Assembly: GCA_910584115.1 (NCBI GenBank)
Contig: CAJTYN010000026.1
Location: 7,352 to 25,322, forward strand
Direction of reading: 5' to 3'
Origin: an uncultured Lachnospiraceae bacterium
Lineage (GTDB): Bacteria > Bacillota > Clostridia > Lachnospirales > Lachnospiraceae
DNA length: 17,971 nt
The notes under the pieces were generated by a model that did no database searches, was not told where the DNA came from, and worked only from the letters and a program-made list of their open reading frames with translations. The position numbers and the translations under genes are program-made. This document shows positions 6,797 through 14,232 of this stretch, piece after piece (position 1 is the first letter of the stretch; the number at the start of each line of letters is the position of its first letter).

Positions 6797-8890
6797 TTAT
6801 ACCTCCGCAGGGAGATCTTTTATACTAAAGCTGATCCTGCCCATCCGGTCTTTGCCGAGGCAGACGACTTTCACTTTATCGCCCAGGGTCAGCACATCTT
6901 CCACCCGGTCCACACGTTTCTTGGCCAGCTTCGAGATGTGTACCAATCCCTCCTTGCCCGGTGCAAATTCCAGGAATGCACCGAATTCTTTGATGCTGAC
7001 GACCTTGCCCACGAAGATCTGTCCGGCCTCGAAATCCGTCGTGATGATCCTCACCATCTCCGCGGCCTTATCCATGCCTTCCTGTTCCGTGCCGCAGATC
7101 GATACCGCGCCGTCGTCGGAGATGTCGATCTTCACTCCCGTCTCGTCGATGATCTGGTTGATGGTCTTGCCGCGCTGGCCCACCACATCCCCGATCTTCT
7201 GGGGATCGATCTGGATCTGGATGATCTTCGGCGCATACGGGCCTACGGACTCCCTGGGCTTGGCGATGCATGGCTCCATGATCTCGGTCAGGATGTATTC
7301 CCTGGCCTCTTTTGTCCTGCGTATGGCTTCCTCTACGATGGGCCTGGTCAGCCCGTGGATCTTGATGTCCATCTGGATGGCCGTGATGCCGTCGTGTGTC
7401 CCGGCCACTTTGAAATCCATGTCGCCGAAGAAATCTTCCAGCCCCTGGATATCCGTGAGGACCACATAGTCGTCATCCGTCTCCCCCGTCACCAGACCTG
7501 TGGAGATCCCGGCCACCGGTTTTCTGATGGGTACGCCTGCCGCCATCAGAGACAGTGTGGATCCGCAGACACTTGCCTGGGATGTGGATCCGTTTGACTC
7601 AAAAGTCTCTGAGACTGTACGGATGGCATAGGGAAATTCTTCTTCCGAGGGAAGGACCGGCAGCAGTGCTTTTTCTGCCAGAGCGCCATGTCCGATCTCC
7701 CGGCGGCCCGGTCCTCTTGAGGGACGCGTCTCGCCTACGGAGTAGGACGGGAAATTGTAGTGATGCATATACCGTTTGGATGTCTCCATCTCGTCCAGCC
7801 CGTCGATCCTCTGTGCGTCCGCCAGGGGCGCCAGCGTGGTGATCGTACAGATCTGGGTCTGTCCTCTGGTGAACATGCCCGATCCGTGTACCCTGGGCAC
7901 GATGTCGATCTCCGCGGCCAGCGGGCGGATCTGGGTGATCTCCCTTCCGTCCGGACGCTTGCGGTCTTTTAAGATCATCTTGCGCACGGTCTTTTTCTGA
8001 TACTGGTAAACGGCATCCCCGATATAGGGCAGCCAGTCTTCCTTGTCCTCCCAGGCCTGGGCGACTTTCTCCTCGATCGCGCGGATATTTGCCTCGCGCA
8101 CCTGTTTCACATCTGTGAAGACGGCCTCCTCCATCTCCTGGGCCGGTATCAGATCCATCAGCGCGTCCACCACTTCCTGGGGCACCGCGTAGCTCTCGTA
8201 TCCATGCTTGGGTTTCCCCACTTCCGCGATGATCCCATCGAAAAAGGCGATGATCTCCTGGTTGACCTCGTGGGCCTTGTATATGGCCTCGATCATCTGA
8301 TCCTCCGGCACTTCATTGGCGCCCGCCTCGATCATGATGACCTTTTCCCTGGTGGAGGCCACCGTGAGCTGCAGGTCGGAGACGTCTTTTTGGGCCAGGG
8401 ACGGATTGATGATGAACTTCCCGTCGATCAGCCCCACCTGTGTGGCTGCGCACGGCCCGTCAAAGGGAATGTCCGAGATGCATGTGGCGATGGCGGATCC
8501 CAGCATGGCCGGTATCTCCGGGTTGCATTCCGGATCCACGGACATGACCATATTGTTCAATGTGACATCATTCCTGTAATCCTTCGGGAACAGCGGACGC
8601 ATCGGCCGGTCGATCACCCTGGAGGTGAGCACGGAATGTTCGCTGGCCTTCCCCTCGCGTTTGTTAAAGCCTCCTGGGATCTTGCCCACGGCGTACATCT
8701 TCTCTTCGTATTCTACACTTAAGGGAAAGAAATCGATCCCCTCCCTGGGCTTCTCGGATGCGGTGGCAGTGGATAAGACCGTCGTATCACCGTAAAACAT
8801 CAGGGCCGCGCCGTTGGCCTGCCCGGCCACCCGGCCGATGTCGATGCGCAGTGTCCTGCCTGCCAATTCCATGGAATAACTTTTGTACAT
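6797..8890 (-). CDS. pnp: Polyribonucleotide nucleotidyltransferase (PNPase)
   Basis: A 697-residue phosphorolytic 3'-5' exoribonuclease that degrades mRNA to nucleoside diphosphates and can add 3' tails; it acts as a trimer. Two RNase PH domains are visible (about 10-140, and 315-500 with GSGMFTRGQTQ at 336-346 and the metal-binding aspartates in FFGDMDF at 487-493), separated by a helical linker. They are followed by a KH domain (about 556-612, GxxG loop VGQRG at 570-574) and an S1 domain (about 623-692). Length and order are typical. The start has a modest AAAGGAAAAG site. The gene lies directly after rpsO, as in many bacteria, with a hairpin terminator and a leader hairpin between them. 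Confidence 0.98.
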   Translation of the reverse strand: MYKSYSMELAGRTLRIDIGRVAGQANGAALMFYGDTTVLSTATASEKPREGIDFFPLSVEYEEKMYAVGKIPGGFNKREGKASEHSVLTSRVIDRPMRPLFPKDYRNDVTLNNMVMSVDPECNPEIPAMLGSAIATCISDIPFDGPCAATQVGLIDGKFIINPSLAQKDVSDLQLTVASTREKVIMIEAGANEVPEDQMIEAIYKAHEVNQEIIAFFDGIIAEVGKPKHGYESYAVPQEVVDALMDLIPAQEMEEAVFTDVKQVREANIRAIEEKVAQAWEDKEDWLPYIGDAVYQYQKKTVRKMILKDRKRPDGREITQIRPLAAEIDIVPRVHGSGMFTRGQTQICTITTLAPLADAQRIDGLDEMETSKRYMHHYNFPSYSVGETRPSRGPGRREIGHGALAEKALLPVLPSEEEFPYAIRTVSETFESNGSTSQASVCGSTLSLMAAGVPIRKPVAGISTGLVTGETDDDYVVLTDIQGLEDFFGDMDFKVAGTHDGITAIQMDIKIHGLTRPIVEEAIRRTKEAREYILTEIMEPCIAKPRESVGPYAPKIIQIQIDPQKIGDVVGQRGKTINQIIDETGVKIDISDDGAVSICGTEQEGMDKAAEMVRIITTDFEAGQIFVGKVVSIKEFGAFLEFAPGKEGLVHISKLAKKRVDRVEDVLTLGDKVKVVCLGKDRMGRISFSIKDLPAEV

Positions 8891-8918
8891 ATATCTTTTC
8901 CTTTCTTGGCTCTATGCC

Positions 8919-8941
8919 AGAGCGGTCTTCATACACGCTCT
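8919..8941 (-). promoter_or_regulatory. Leader hairpin upstream of pnp
   Basis: AGAGCG and CGCTCT (8936-8941 and 8919-8924) form a 6-bp stem with an 11-base loop in the untranslated region before pnp. In E. coli a pnp leader stem-loop is cut by RNase III and used for autoregulation. Whether this smaller hairpin does so is speculative. Confidence 0.4.
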
Positions 8942-8966
8942 AAAAGGGGCGGATCGCCCCGCCCCT
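8942..8966 (-). terminator. GC-rich terminator or attenuator between rpsO and pnp
   Basis: An 8-bp stem (8945-8952 and 8959-8966) of almost only G-C pairs, with a 6-base loop, is followed on the minus strand by TTTTA. It lies just downstream of the rpsO stop. The T-tract is short, so partial termination that sets the S15 to PNPase ratio is likely. Confidence 0.7.
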
Positions 8967-8982
8967 GAACTGCACATATACC

Positions 8983-9249
8983 TTATTTCCTCAGCCCTAA
9001 CCGTTCGATCAGCGCACGGTATCTCTCAATGTCAGTTTTCTTCAAATAAGCTAACAATCCGCGTCTCTGGCCTACCATCTTCAAAAGCCCACGTCTGGAA
9101 TGATGATCCTTGTGGTGCACTTTCAGATGCTCTGTCAGTTCCTGGATCCTTGCTGTCAGGACCGCGACCTGCACCTCCGGTGAACCGGTGTCGCCCTCTG
9201 TCCGGGCGTATTCCTTCATGATCGCTGCCTTCTTTTCTTTTGAGATCAT
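8983..9249 (-). CDS. rpsO: Ribosomal protein S15
   Basis: An 88-residue 30S subunit protein that binds the 16S rRNA central-domain three-way junction early in assembly. The sequence shows the S15 pattern throughout, including TGSPEVQ (21-27), LTEHLKVHHKDHHSRRGL (38-55) and the RGLLAYLKK stretch. Length is exactly that of the family. AGGAGGAG precedes the ATG by about eight bases. It has its own promoter (TTTACA-17-TATACT) and a leader of about 90 bases, within which S15 autoregulation might act. It is followed by a terminator-like hairpin and pnp. Confidence 0.98.
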   Translation of the reverse strand: MISKEKKAAIMKEYARTEGDTGSPEVQVAVLTARIQELTEHLKVHHKDHHSRRGLLKMVGQRRGLLAYLKKTDIERYRALIERLGLRK

Positions 9250-9347
9250 TTTTATGTCTCCTCCTCATACTCTTCTTATCGGCGCCGCATATCAAGAAAT
9301 GGTCGGAGAGTCCGGTTTCTGAATATGGGCTGTTTTCATGCTCGTTC

Positions 9348-9376
9348 AGTATAGCATAGATAGGATCTCTTGTAAA
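9348..9376 (-). promoter_or_regulatory. Sigma-A promoter of rpsO-pnp
   Basis: On the minus strand TTTACA (9376-9371), a 17-bp spacer and TATACT (9353-9348) form a near-consensus promoter. The -35 box starts 13 bases past the stop codon of the phosphate symporter gene, and no terminator is seen between them, so rpsO may also receive upstream read-through. Confidence 0.82.
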
Positions 9377-9388
9377 CTGTTTTCTTTT

Positions 9389-11020
9389 TCAGCTCTCCGG
9401 CTCCTCCGCTATGGAGAAAGCGATGTTGGTCGCATGGTCGGAGACTCTCTCAAGCCCCGATACGATATCCGAGTAGACCATCCCGGCGGCCGGCGTACAT
9501 TCGTTCCTGGTGAGCCTGTCCACATGGTCCTGCTGGAGTCTGCGCTCCATCTCGTCTACCTGATCCTCCAGGTCCAGGATCTCCTGCATGTGTTCCTGGT
9601 TGTTGTTGGAGAACATATCCAGGGCGTAGACGGTGATCTTCACCACCATATCCAGCATCTCCGTGAGACTTGAGCGAGCCTGGGCGCTCATATCCAGATC
9701 CTGTTCGATGCGCATCTTCGCCGCGTCCGCCACATTCTCCGCGTGGTCGCCGATGCGCTCGATGTCATTGGCCACATGGAAGAGGCCGCCGATGCTCTGA
9801 GCGTCCTCCACGGGGATCGTGGCCTGGTTGAGGGCCACCAGGTAATCGGTGATCGCCTCATTGAGGAAGTCGATGGTCTTTTCCACCTTGTAGACTTCCT
9901 GGATCTTCGCCTCATCCAGGTCCAACAGCCCGGCCATGGCCCGTTTTAGATTTTCCACAGCCATGTAACCCATGCGCTCCAGCTCTTTCGTGGCGTCAAA
10001 CACGGCCGTCGCAGGGGAGAACACATTTTTCTCGCCGATGTATTCCAGCCGCATCTCTTCTTCCACCGCCTGTTCCCTTCCCGGCACGATCTTGTAAGTC
10101 AGCTTCACGATCCACTGGATGAACGGGAACAGCACGATCACCTCGACGATCTTGATGATCGTATGGGCGTTGGCCACTTCACGGGCCGGGTTATGCCCGG
10201 AGATCTGCTCGATGAAGCCGGTGATCGGACCTAACGCCACGGTCAGCACCAGCAAGATCAAGATCGAACCCGCGATGTTGAACAGGAAATGGATCCAGGC
10301 CGCTCTCTTCGCATCCGGCTTGCCGCCCAGGCTGGCCAGCAGCGCGGATACGCAGGAACCCATGTTGCAGCCCAGGATGATGAAGAAGCAGATCTGGATG
10401 CCTAAGAGTCCCTGGCTGGCCAGCAGCAGGACGATACCCACAGTCGCCGAGGAGCTCTGCAGGATCGCGGTGATCACGAAGCCCATCAGGATCGCCAGAT
10501 AATGGTTTTCCAAAGATCCCAGCAAGTGAGTGATCGCAGGCGATTCTTTTAACACAGCCATGGATCCGGACATGGTCGAGAGGCCCATGAAGAGGATACC
10601 GAAGCCTAAGACCACTTCCCCGAAACGGACGACTTTCCTGTTTTTGCAGAAGCTGTTCATGACCACGCCGATCATGATGAACATGGGCGCCCATTCGGAC
10701 AGGTTAAATGAGATCAGCTGGGAAGTCACGGTCGTACCGATGTTGGCACCCATGATCACCCCGGCCGCCTGCATCAGATCCATCAATCCGGAGTTGACGA
10801 AGCTGACCACCATCACGGTCGTCGCGCTGGAGGACTGGATGATCGCTGTGAACACGACGCCCACCAGCATCCCCATAAAACGGTTTTTTGTAAAAAATTC
10901 CAGCACGCTCCTCATCTTCGCGCCGGCCACTTTCTCCAGGCCGTCGCTCATCAACTGCATTCCATACAAAAAGAGACCCAGGCCTCCCATGAGCCCCAGG
11001 ATAACACTCAATGCTGACAT
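9389..11020 (-). CDS. Na+/phosphate cotransporter (NptA/PNaS family) with PhoU-like domain
   Basis: A 543-residue membrane protein predicted to import inorganic phosphate with Na+. The hydrophobic part (1 to about 310) carries two inverted-repeat signature motifs, QSSSATT at 62-68 and QSSSAT at 188-193, each near a G-x-N-(I/M)-G stretch (91-95 and 217-221). The cytoplasmic C-terminal part (about 335-540) is helical and PhoU-like, with the characteristic DIERIGDHAEN and LERVSDHATNIA helices, suggesting phosphate-dependent control. The frame is open to 11074, but ATG 11020 is chosen because GGAGGGAGAC lies directly before it and the membrane domain starts there. It begins 34 bases after ribF, so co-transcription is likely. 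Confidence 0.93.
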   Translation of the reverse strand: MSALSVILGLMGGLGLFLYGMQLMSDGLEKVAGAKMRSVLEFFTKNRFMGMLVGVVFTAIIQSSSATTVMVVSFVNSGLMDLMQAAGVIMGANIGTTVTSQLISFNLSEWAPMFIMIGVVMNSFCKNRKVVRFGEVVLGFGILFMGLSTMSGSMAVLKESPAITHLLGSLENHYLAILMGFVITAILQSSSATVGIVLLLASQGLLGIQICFFIILGCNMGSCVSALLASLGGKPDAKRAAWIHFLFNIAGSILILLVLTVALGPITGFIEQISGHNPAREVANAHTIIKIVEVIVLFPFIQWIVKLTYKIVPGREQAVEEEMRLEYIGEKNVFSPATAVFDATKELERMGYMAVENLKRAMAGLLDLDEAKIQEVYKVEKTIDFLNEAITDYLVALNQATIPVEDAQSIGGLFHVANDIERIGDHAENVADAAKMRIEQDLDMSAQARSSLTEMLDMVVKITVYALDMFSNNNQEHMQEILDLEDQVDEMERRLQQDHVDRLTRNECTPAAGMVYSDIVSGLERVSDHATNIAFSIAEEPES

Positions 11021-11054
11021 GTCTCCCTCCATTTCTGTGCACGATGCACATTTA

Positions 11055-11960
11055 TCATATGGTACCTTTTGCAAAAAACTCTTTTGCCTGTGAAACGTCT
11101 GTCCTGAGCAGCTGTTCTTTCAGCTGCTGCAGTGATGCGAATCTCCTCTCGTAGCGGAGGAACCGGTAAAAGCTCACCGTGGACTGCACACCGTAGAGAT
11201 CCTCGTGGCAGTCGAAGAGATATGTCTCCACCCCGAGGAAATCCTCTCCGCCCACCGTCGGCTTGTAGCCCACATTGGTGATGCCGAGATATTCCCTGTG
11301 GGGAAATCTGGAGCGGGTGGCGTAGACGCCGTTGGGCGGCATCAGTTTCTCCTTGGGCGGGATCAGGTTCGTGGTGGGGATCCCGATCGTGTGTCCCAGG
11401 CCGCGCCCGTGGACCACCTCTCCTGTAGTGGAGAATGTGTAGCCCAAAAGGCTGTTGACCTTTTCTATATGCCCTTCGTTGAGCTGTTCGCGGATGTATG
11501 TGCTGCTGATGGGACGGCTGCCGTCCATCTCTTTGTCCAGGATCTCCACGTGGAAACCGTATTCCTGTCCCATTTTTTTCAGATACGCTGCGTTGCCTTT
11601 CCTCTGGTAGCCGAATTTAAAGTCGGAACCCACCACCACCCATCCGGCGTGCATCTGCTCCAGGAGGACTCTCCTGATGAATTCATCGGGCAGCATGTGC
11701 ATGAGCCGGGCATCCATCTGGCATTCCGCCAGGGTATCGATGCCCATCCCTTCTAAGAGGCTGTACCGCTCCGCCCCGGTCAAGAGCCTCCTAGATGGTG
11801 TCTCGAAGGCGCAGACCACTGTTTCATGGCCGGATCTTCCCAGTTCGAGCACCCGCCGGATCAGTTTCTGGTGCCCCCGGTGCATGCCGTTGAATTTTCC
11901 CAGGGTGACCACAGTGGGTCCCTGCAGCGACAGTTCTTTTCTTTCCCTCACATATTTCAT
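11055..11960 (-). CDS. ribF: Bifunctional riboflavin kinase/FAD synthetase
   Basis: A 301-residue two-domain enzyme converting riboflavin to FMN and then FAD. The N-terminal FMN adenylyltransferase domain (about 1-165) has GKFNGMHRGH (21-30), GSDFKFG (111-117) and SSTYIR (152-157). The C-terminal riboflavin kinase domain has the GIPTTN loop (193-198), NGVYA (210-214) and the probable catalytic Glu245 in ETYLFD. The usual Asp of the G-x-F-D-G motif is Asn24 here, and the usual T-F-x-P-H-P stretch reads AFETPS. The ATG follows CAGGAGAGG. It starts 13 bases after truB, a common gene order. Confidence 0.95.
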   Translation of the reverse strand: MKYVRERKELSLQGPTVVTLGKFNGMHRGHQKLIRRVLELGRSGHETVVCAFETPSRRLLTGAERYSLLEGMGIDTLAECQMDARLMHMLPDEFIRRVLLEQMHAGWVVVGSDFKFGYQRKGNAAYLKKMGQEYGFHVEILDKEMDGSRPISSTYIREQLNEGHIEKVNSLLGYTFSTTGEVVHGRGLGHTIGIPTTNLIPPKEKLMPPNGVYATRSRFPHREYLGITNVGYKPTVGGEDFLGVETYLFDCHEDLYGVQSTVSFYRFLRYERRFASLQQLKEQLLRTDVSQAKEFFAKGTI

Positions 11961-11973
11961 GATCCTCTCCTGA

Positions 11974-12858
11974 CTACAAGAACATCTTGACCGGAAAGTA
12001 TTTCCCGGTGCCCTGCCTGACCTGGTAGATCCCTTTGAACATGCCGCTGCTGCCGTAAACGCGCACCCAGCCGGAGATCTCGGGTCCGTGGGCCCTGACC
12101 GGGAGCGGATTCCCGTTCTCCACCAGCCTGTCCTCTCTGGCTGTGCAGACGATCTTCGGATACTGGGCGAGCACCTGATCGATGCCGGTCAGATAGTCCC
12201 CGATCTGGCCCGCGTCCCTGATCGTCTCCACCTGATCCAGCGTCAGCGCCTGCGCGAGTCCAAAGATCCCTACCCGGGTGCGCACCAGCTCTTCCATGCA
12301 GCCGCCGCAGCCTAAGTTCTGGCCGATGTCGTGGCATAATGTACGGATGTAAGTCCCTTTTGAACAGGTCACCTCCATGGTCACCCGGGGAAGGTCTATC
12401 TTCTGTATGACGATCTGGCGGATATGGGCGGGCCGGGGTTCACGCTCTACTTCTATGCCCTCCCGGGCCAGTTCGTAGAGCTTCTTCCCCTGGATCTTGC
12501 GGGCGCTGTACATGGGCGGGATCTGCATGATCTCCCCCGTAAAGCCCGCGATGCAGGCCCGGATCCCTTCCTCGTCCGCGCTGAGGACTCCTTCTCTTAC
12601 GACCTTGCCGGAGATGTCCTGGGTGTCTGTCTCTCTTCCCAGCAGGAGCACCGTCCGGTATGTCTTCTCTTTGTCCGTGAGCAGGTCACAGAGCTTGGTG
12701 GCTCGGCCTAAGCACACGGGCAGCACGCCTGTCGCGTCCGGGTCCAGCGTCCCGGTGTGGCCGATCTTTTTCTGGCCCAGGATGCCCCTTAAGCAGACGA
12801 CCACGTCGTGGGATGTGTAGCCTTTTTCTTTTCTGATATTGATGATCCCGTCAAGCAT
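11974..12858 (-). CDS. truB: tRNA pseudouridine(55) synthase TruB
   Basis: A 294-residue enzyme that isomerises U55 to pseudouridine in the T-arm of tRNAs. The catalytic Asp is D39 in GHTGTLDPDATG (33-44). Other TruB signatures are the KTYR stretch (64-67), IPPMYSARKIQGKKLYELAR (112-131), and CSKGTYIRTLCHDIG (about 164-178). A short PUA-like C-terminal domain follows (about 230-294). The ATG overlaps the end of nrnA by eight bases and follows GAGGAAC, so the two are probably translationally coupled. Everything is typical for the Firmicutes version. Confidence 0.97.
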   Translation of the reverse strand: MLDGIINIRKEKGYTSHDVVVCLRGILGQKKIGHTGTLDPDATGVLPVCLGRATKLCDLLTDKEKTYRTVLLLGRETDTQDISGKVVREGVLSADEEGIRACIAGFTGEIMQIPPMYSARKIQGKKLYELAREGIEVEREPRPAHIRQIVIQKIDLPRVTMEVTCSKGTYIRTLCHDIGQNLGCGGCMEELVRTRVGIFGLAQALTLDQVETIRDAGQIGDYLTGIDQVLAQYPKIVCTAREDRLVENGNPLPVRAHGPEISGWVRVYGSSGMFKGIYQVRQGTGKYFPVKMFL

Positions 12859-13810
12859 TTAACTGTTCCTCGATGTGCAGGGTCAGGTTATTGATCACGT
12901 CGTAGGACGTGCCGTGGATCTCGCAGCCCGCCGCCCGCTCGTGGCCGCCGCCGCCGAAATAGGAGGCGACTTTATTTACATCCACTCTGCCGTTGGAGCG
13001 GAGGCTGACTTTGTATTCCATCACATCCAGCCCGTAGAGGAAGATGGCGACTTCCACGCCTTTTGTCAGGCGGAGCTGGGAAACGATCCCGTCTAAGTCT
13101 TTTCCCTCCACGCCGTAGAAGGTCAGGTCTTTTTTCTTCAGTACGCCCACGATGCAGGCCCCGTCAAGGAGCATGATGCTCTCCGCCAGCACGCGGCCCA
13201 TGACCTGGTTCTGGATGTAGGTCTTTTGGTAAAAGGACTCGTCGACGATCTTGTTGTGGTCGATGCCTTTTTCCATCAGGTCCGCCACGATCCGCATGGT
13301 CCGCGGCGTGGTGGACTGGTACTGGAGGACGCCTGTGTCGTGGATGATGCCCGTGTAGATGCAGACGGCCGTCTCGCGGCTGACTTTTTGCGAGTCCAGC
13401 AGTCCGTACAGCACCTCGGCGGCGGAACTGGCCCGGCTCTCTACGTGGCAGATGTCCGCGTACCTGGTGTTGCTCACGTGGTGGTCGATGCAGACGGTCT
13501 TTTTTGCCCGGGTAAAATATCCAGACACGACGCCCAGGCGTTCCTGGGTGCTGCAGTCCAGCACGATCAGCAGGTCTAAGCCTTCTTCCAGTTCCGGGCC
13601 GCAGTCTGATCGGACTTCCTCTATACGGGGTATATACGAAAATACCTGCCCGGGCGGCTCCAGATACACGTAAGCGGCGATCTTGGGATGATTCTCTTTT
13701 ATATATCCATACAATCCCATGCAGGAGCCTATGCAGTCCCCGTCGGGCCGGATATGCCCGGCGATCGCCATGGTCCGCACGCCCTCCAGGACCTCTCCTA
13801 TCCTCTCCAT
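12851..13810 (-). CDS. nrnA: DHH/DHHA1 phosphoesterase (NrnA-type oligoribonuclease/pAp phosphatase)
   Basis: A 319-residue member of the DHH superfamily, predicted to degrade very short RNAs left by PNPase and other nucleases and to dephosphorylate pAp. Metal-binding motifs are present in order: GHIRPDGD with H19, D23 and D25; VLD85CS; IDHH (108-111); and IHDTG with D158. The C-terminal DHHA1 domain carries FGGGGHERAAG (285-295). The start has an AAAGGGG site. The location between rbfA and truB is conserved in Firmicutes. Assignment as NrnA rather than a c-di-AMP or c-di-NMP phosphodiesterase relies on length (no PAS or GGDEF domain) and context. Confidence 0.9.
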   Translation of the reverse strand: MERIGEVLEGVRTMAIAGHIRPDGDCIGSCMGLYGYIKENHPKIAAYVYLEPPGQVFSYIPRIEEVRSDCGPELEEGLDLLIVLDCSTQERLGVVSGYFTRAKKTVCIDHHVSNTRYADICHVESRASSAAEVLYGLLDSQKVSRETAVCIYTGIIHDTGVLQYQSTTPRTMRIVADLMEKGIDHNKIVDESFYQKTYIQNQVMGRVLAESIMLLDGACIVGVLKKKDLTFYGVEGKDLDGIVSQLRLTKGVEVAIFLYGLDVMEYKVSLRSNGRVDVNKVASYFGGGGHERAAGCEIHGTSYDVINNLTLHIEEQLNA

Positions 13811-13848
13811 GCAGTTCCCCTTTCTATGATCTGTGCAGTCTGTGCGGT

Positions 13849-14202
13849 CTATCTCTTCATCACTTCGTCGATCTTCCTGGACATGGCCACGCCGTACTCG
13901 ATGGACTGATCCAGTATGAACTGGATCTGGGGCGTGAGGCGCATGTTCAGGCTGCCCGCGAGCTGGCGGCGGATATAGCCCTCCGCGCTCTTTAGGCCCG
14001 CCATCGTGTCTTTCTGGGCTTTTTCATCCCCGAGGACGCTGATGTAGGCTCTGCAGGTCTTCAGATCCGGCGCTACTTCCACGGTCACGACGGATGTCAT
14101 GGGGCTGATGCGCGGATCTTTGATCTCGCTGCGGATGATGTTGCTCAGTTCTTTCTGCACTTCTGCGTTGACACGGATGCTCTTGATGCTGTTTTTTCTC
14201 AT
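13849..14202 (-). CDS. rbfA: 30S ribosome-binding factor RbfA
   Basis: A 117-residue KH-fold protein needed for 16S rRNA 5'-end maturation and late 30S assembly. The family pattern is clear: RVNAEVQKELSNII near the start, the IKDPRIS motif (27-33), VEVAPDLKTCRAYISVLGD (41-59) and the AEGYIRRQLAGSLNMRLTPQI helix-loop region. It follows infB by 30 bases and precedes nrnA by 38 bases. The ATG is preceded by GAGGTTAAATAAAAA, a modest ribosome binding site. Confidence 0.97.
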   Translation of the reverse strand: MRKNSIKSIRVNAEVQKELSNIIRSEIKDPRISPMTSVVTVEVAPDLKTCRAYISVLGDEKAQKDTMAGLKSAEGYIRRQLAGSLNMRLTPQIQFILDQSIEYGVAMSRKIDEVMKR

Positions 14203-14232
14203 TTTTTATTTAACCTCGTCTGGGCCGGATCC

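Noticed and set aside
9354..9388. Terminator between the phosphate symporter gene and rpsO
   Set aside because: The T-rich stretch at 9377-9389 is on the wrong strand and no stable hairpin precedes it on the minus strand, so I call only the rpsO promoter here.
13811..13848. Short CTGTGCAGT-like direct repeats between nrnA and rbfA
   Set aside because: Two imperfect copies of about nine bases in a 38-base gap are too little to call a site.
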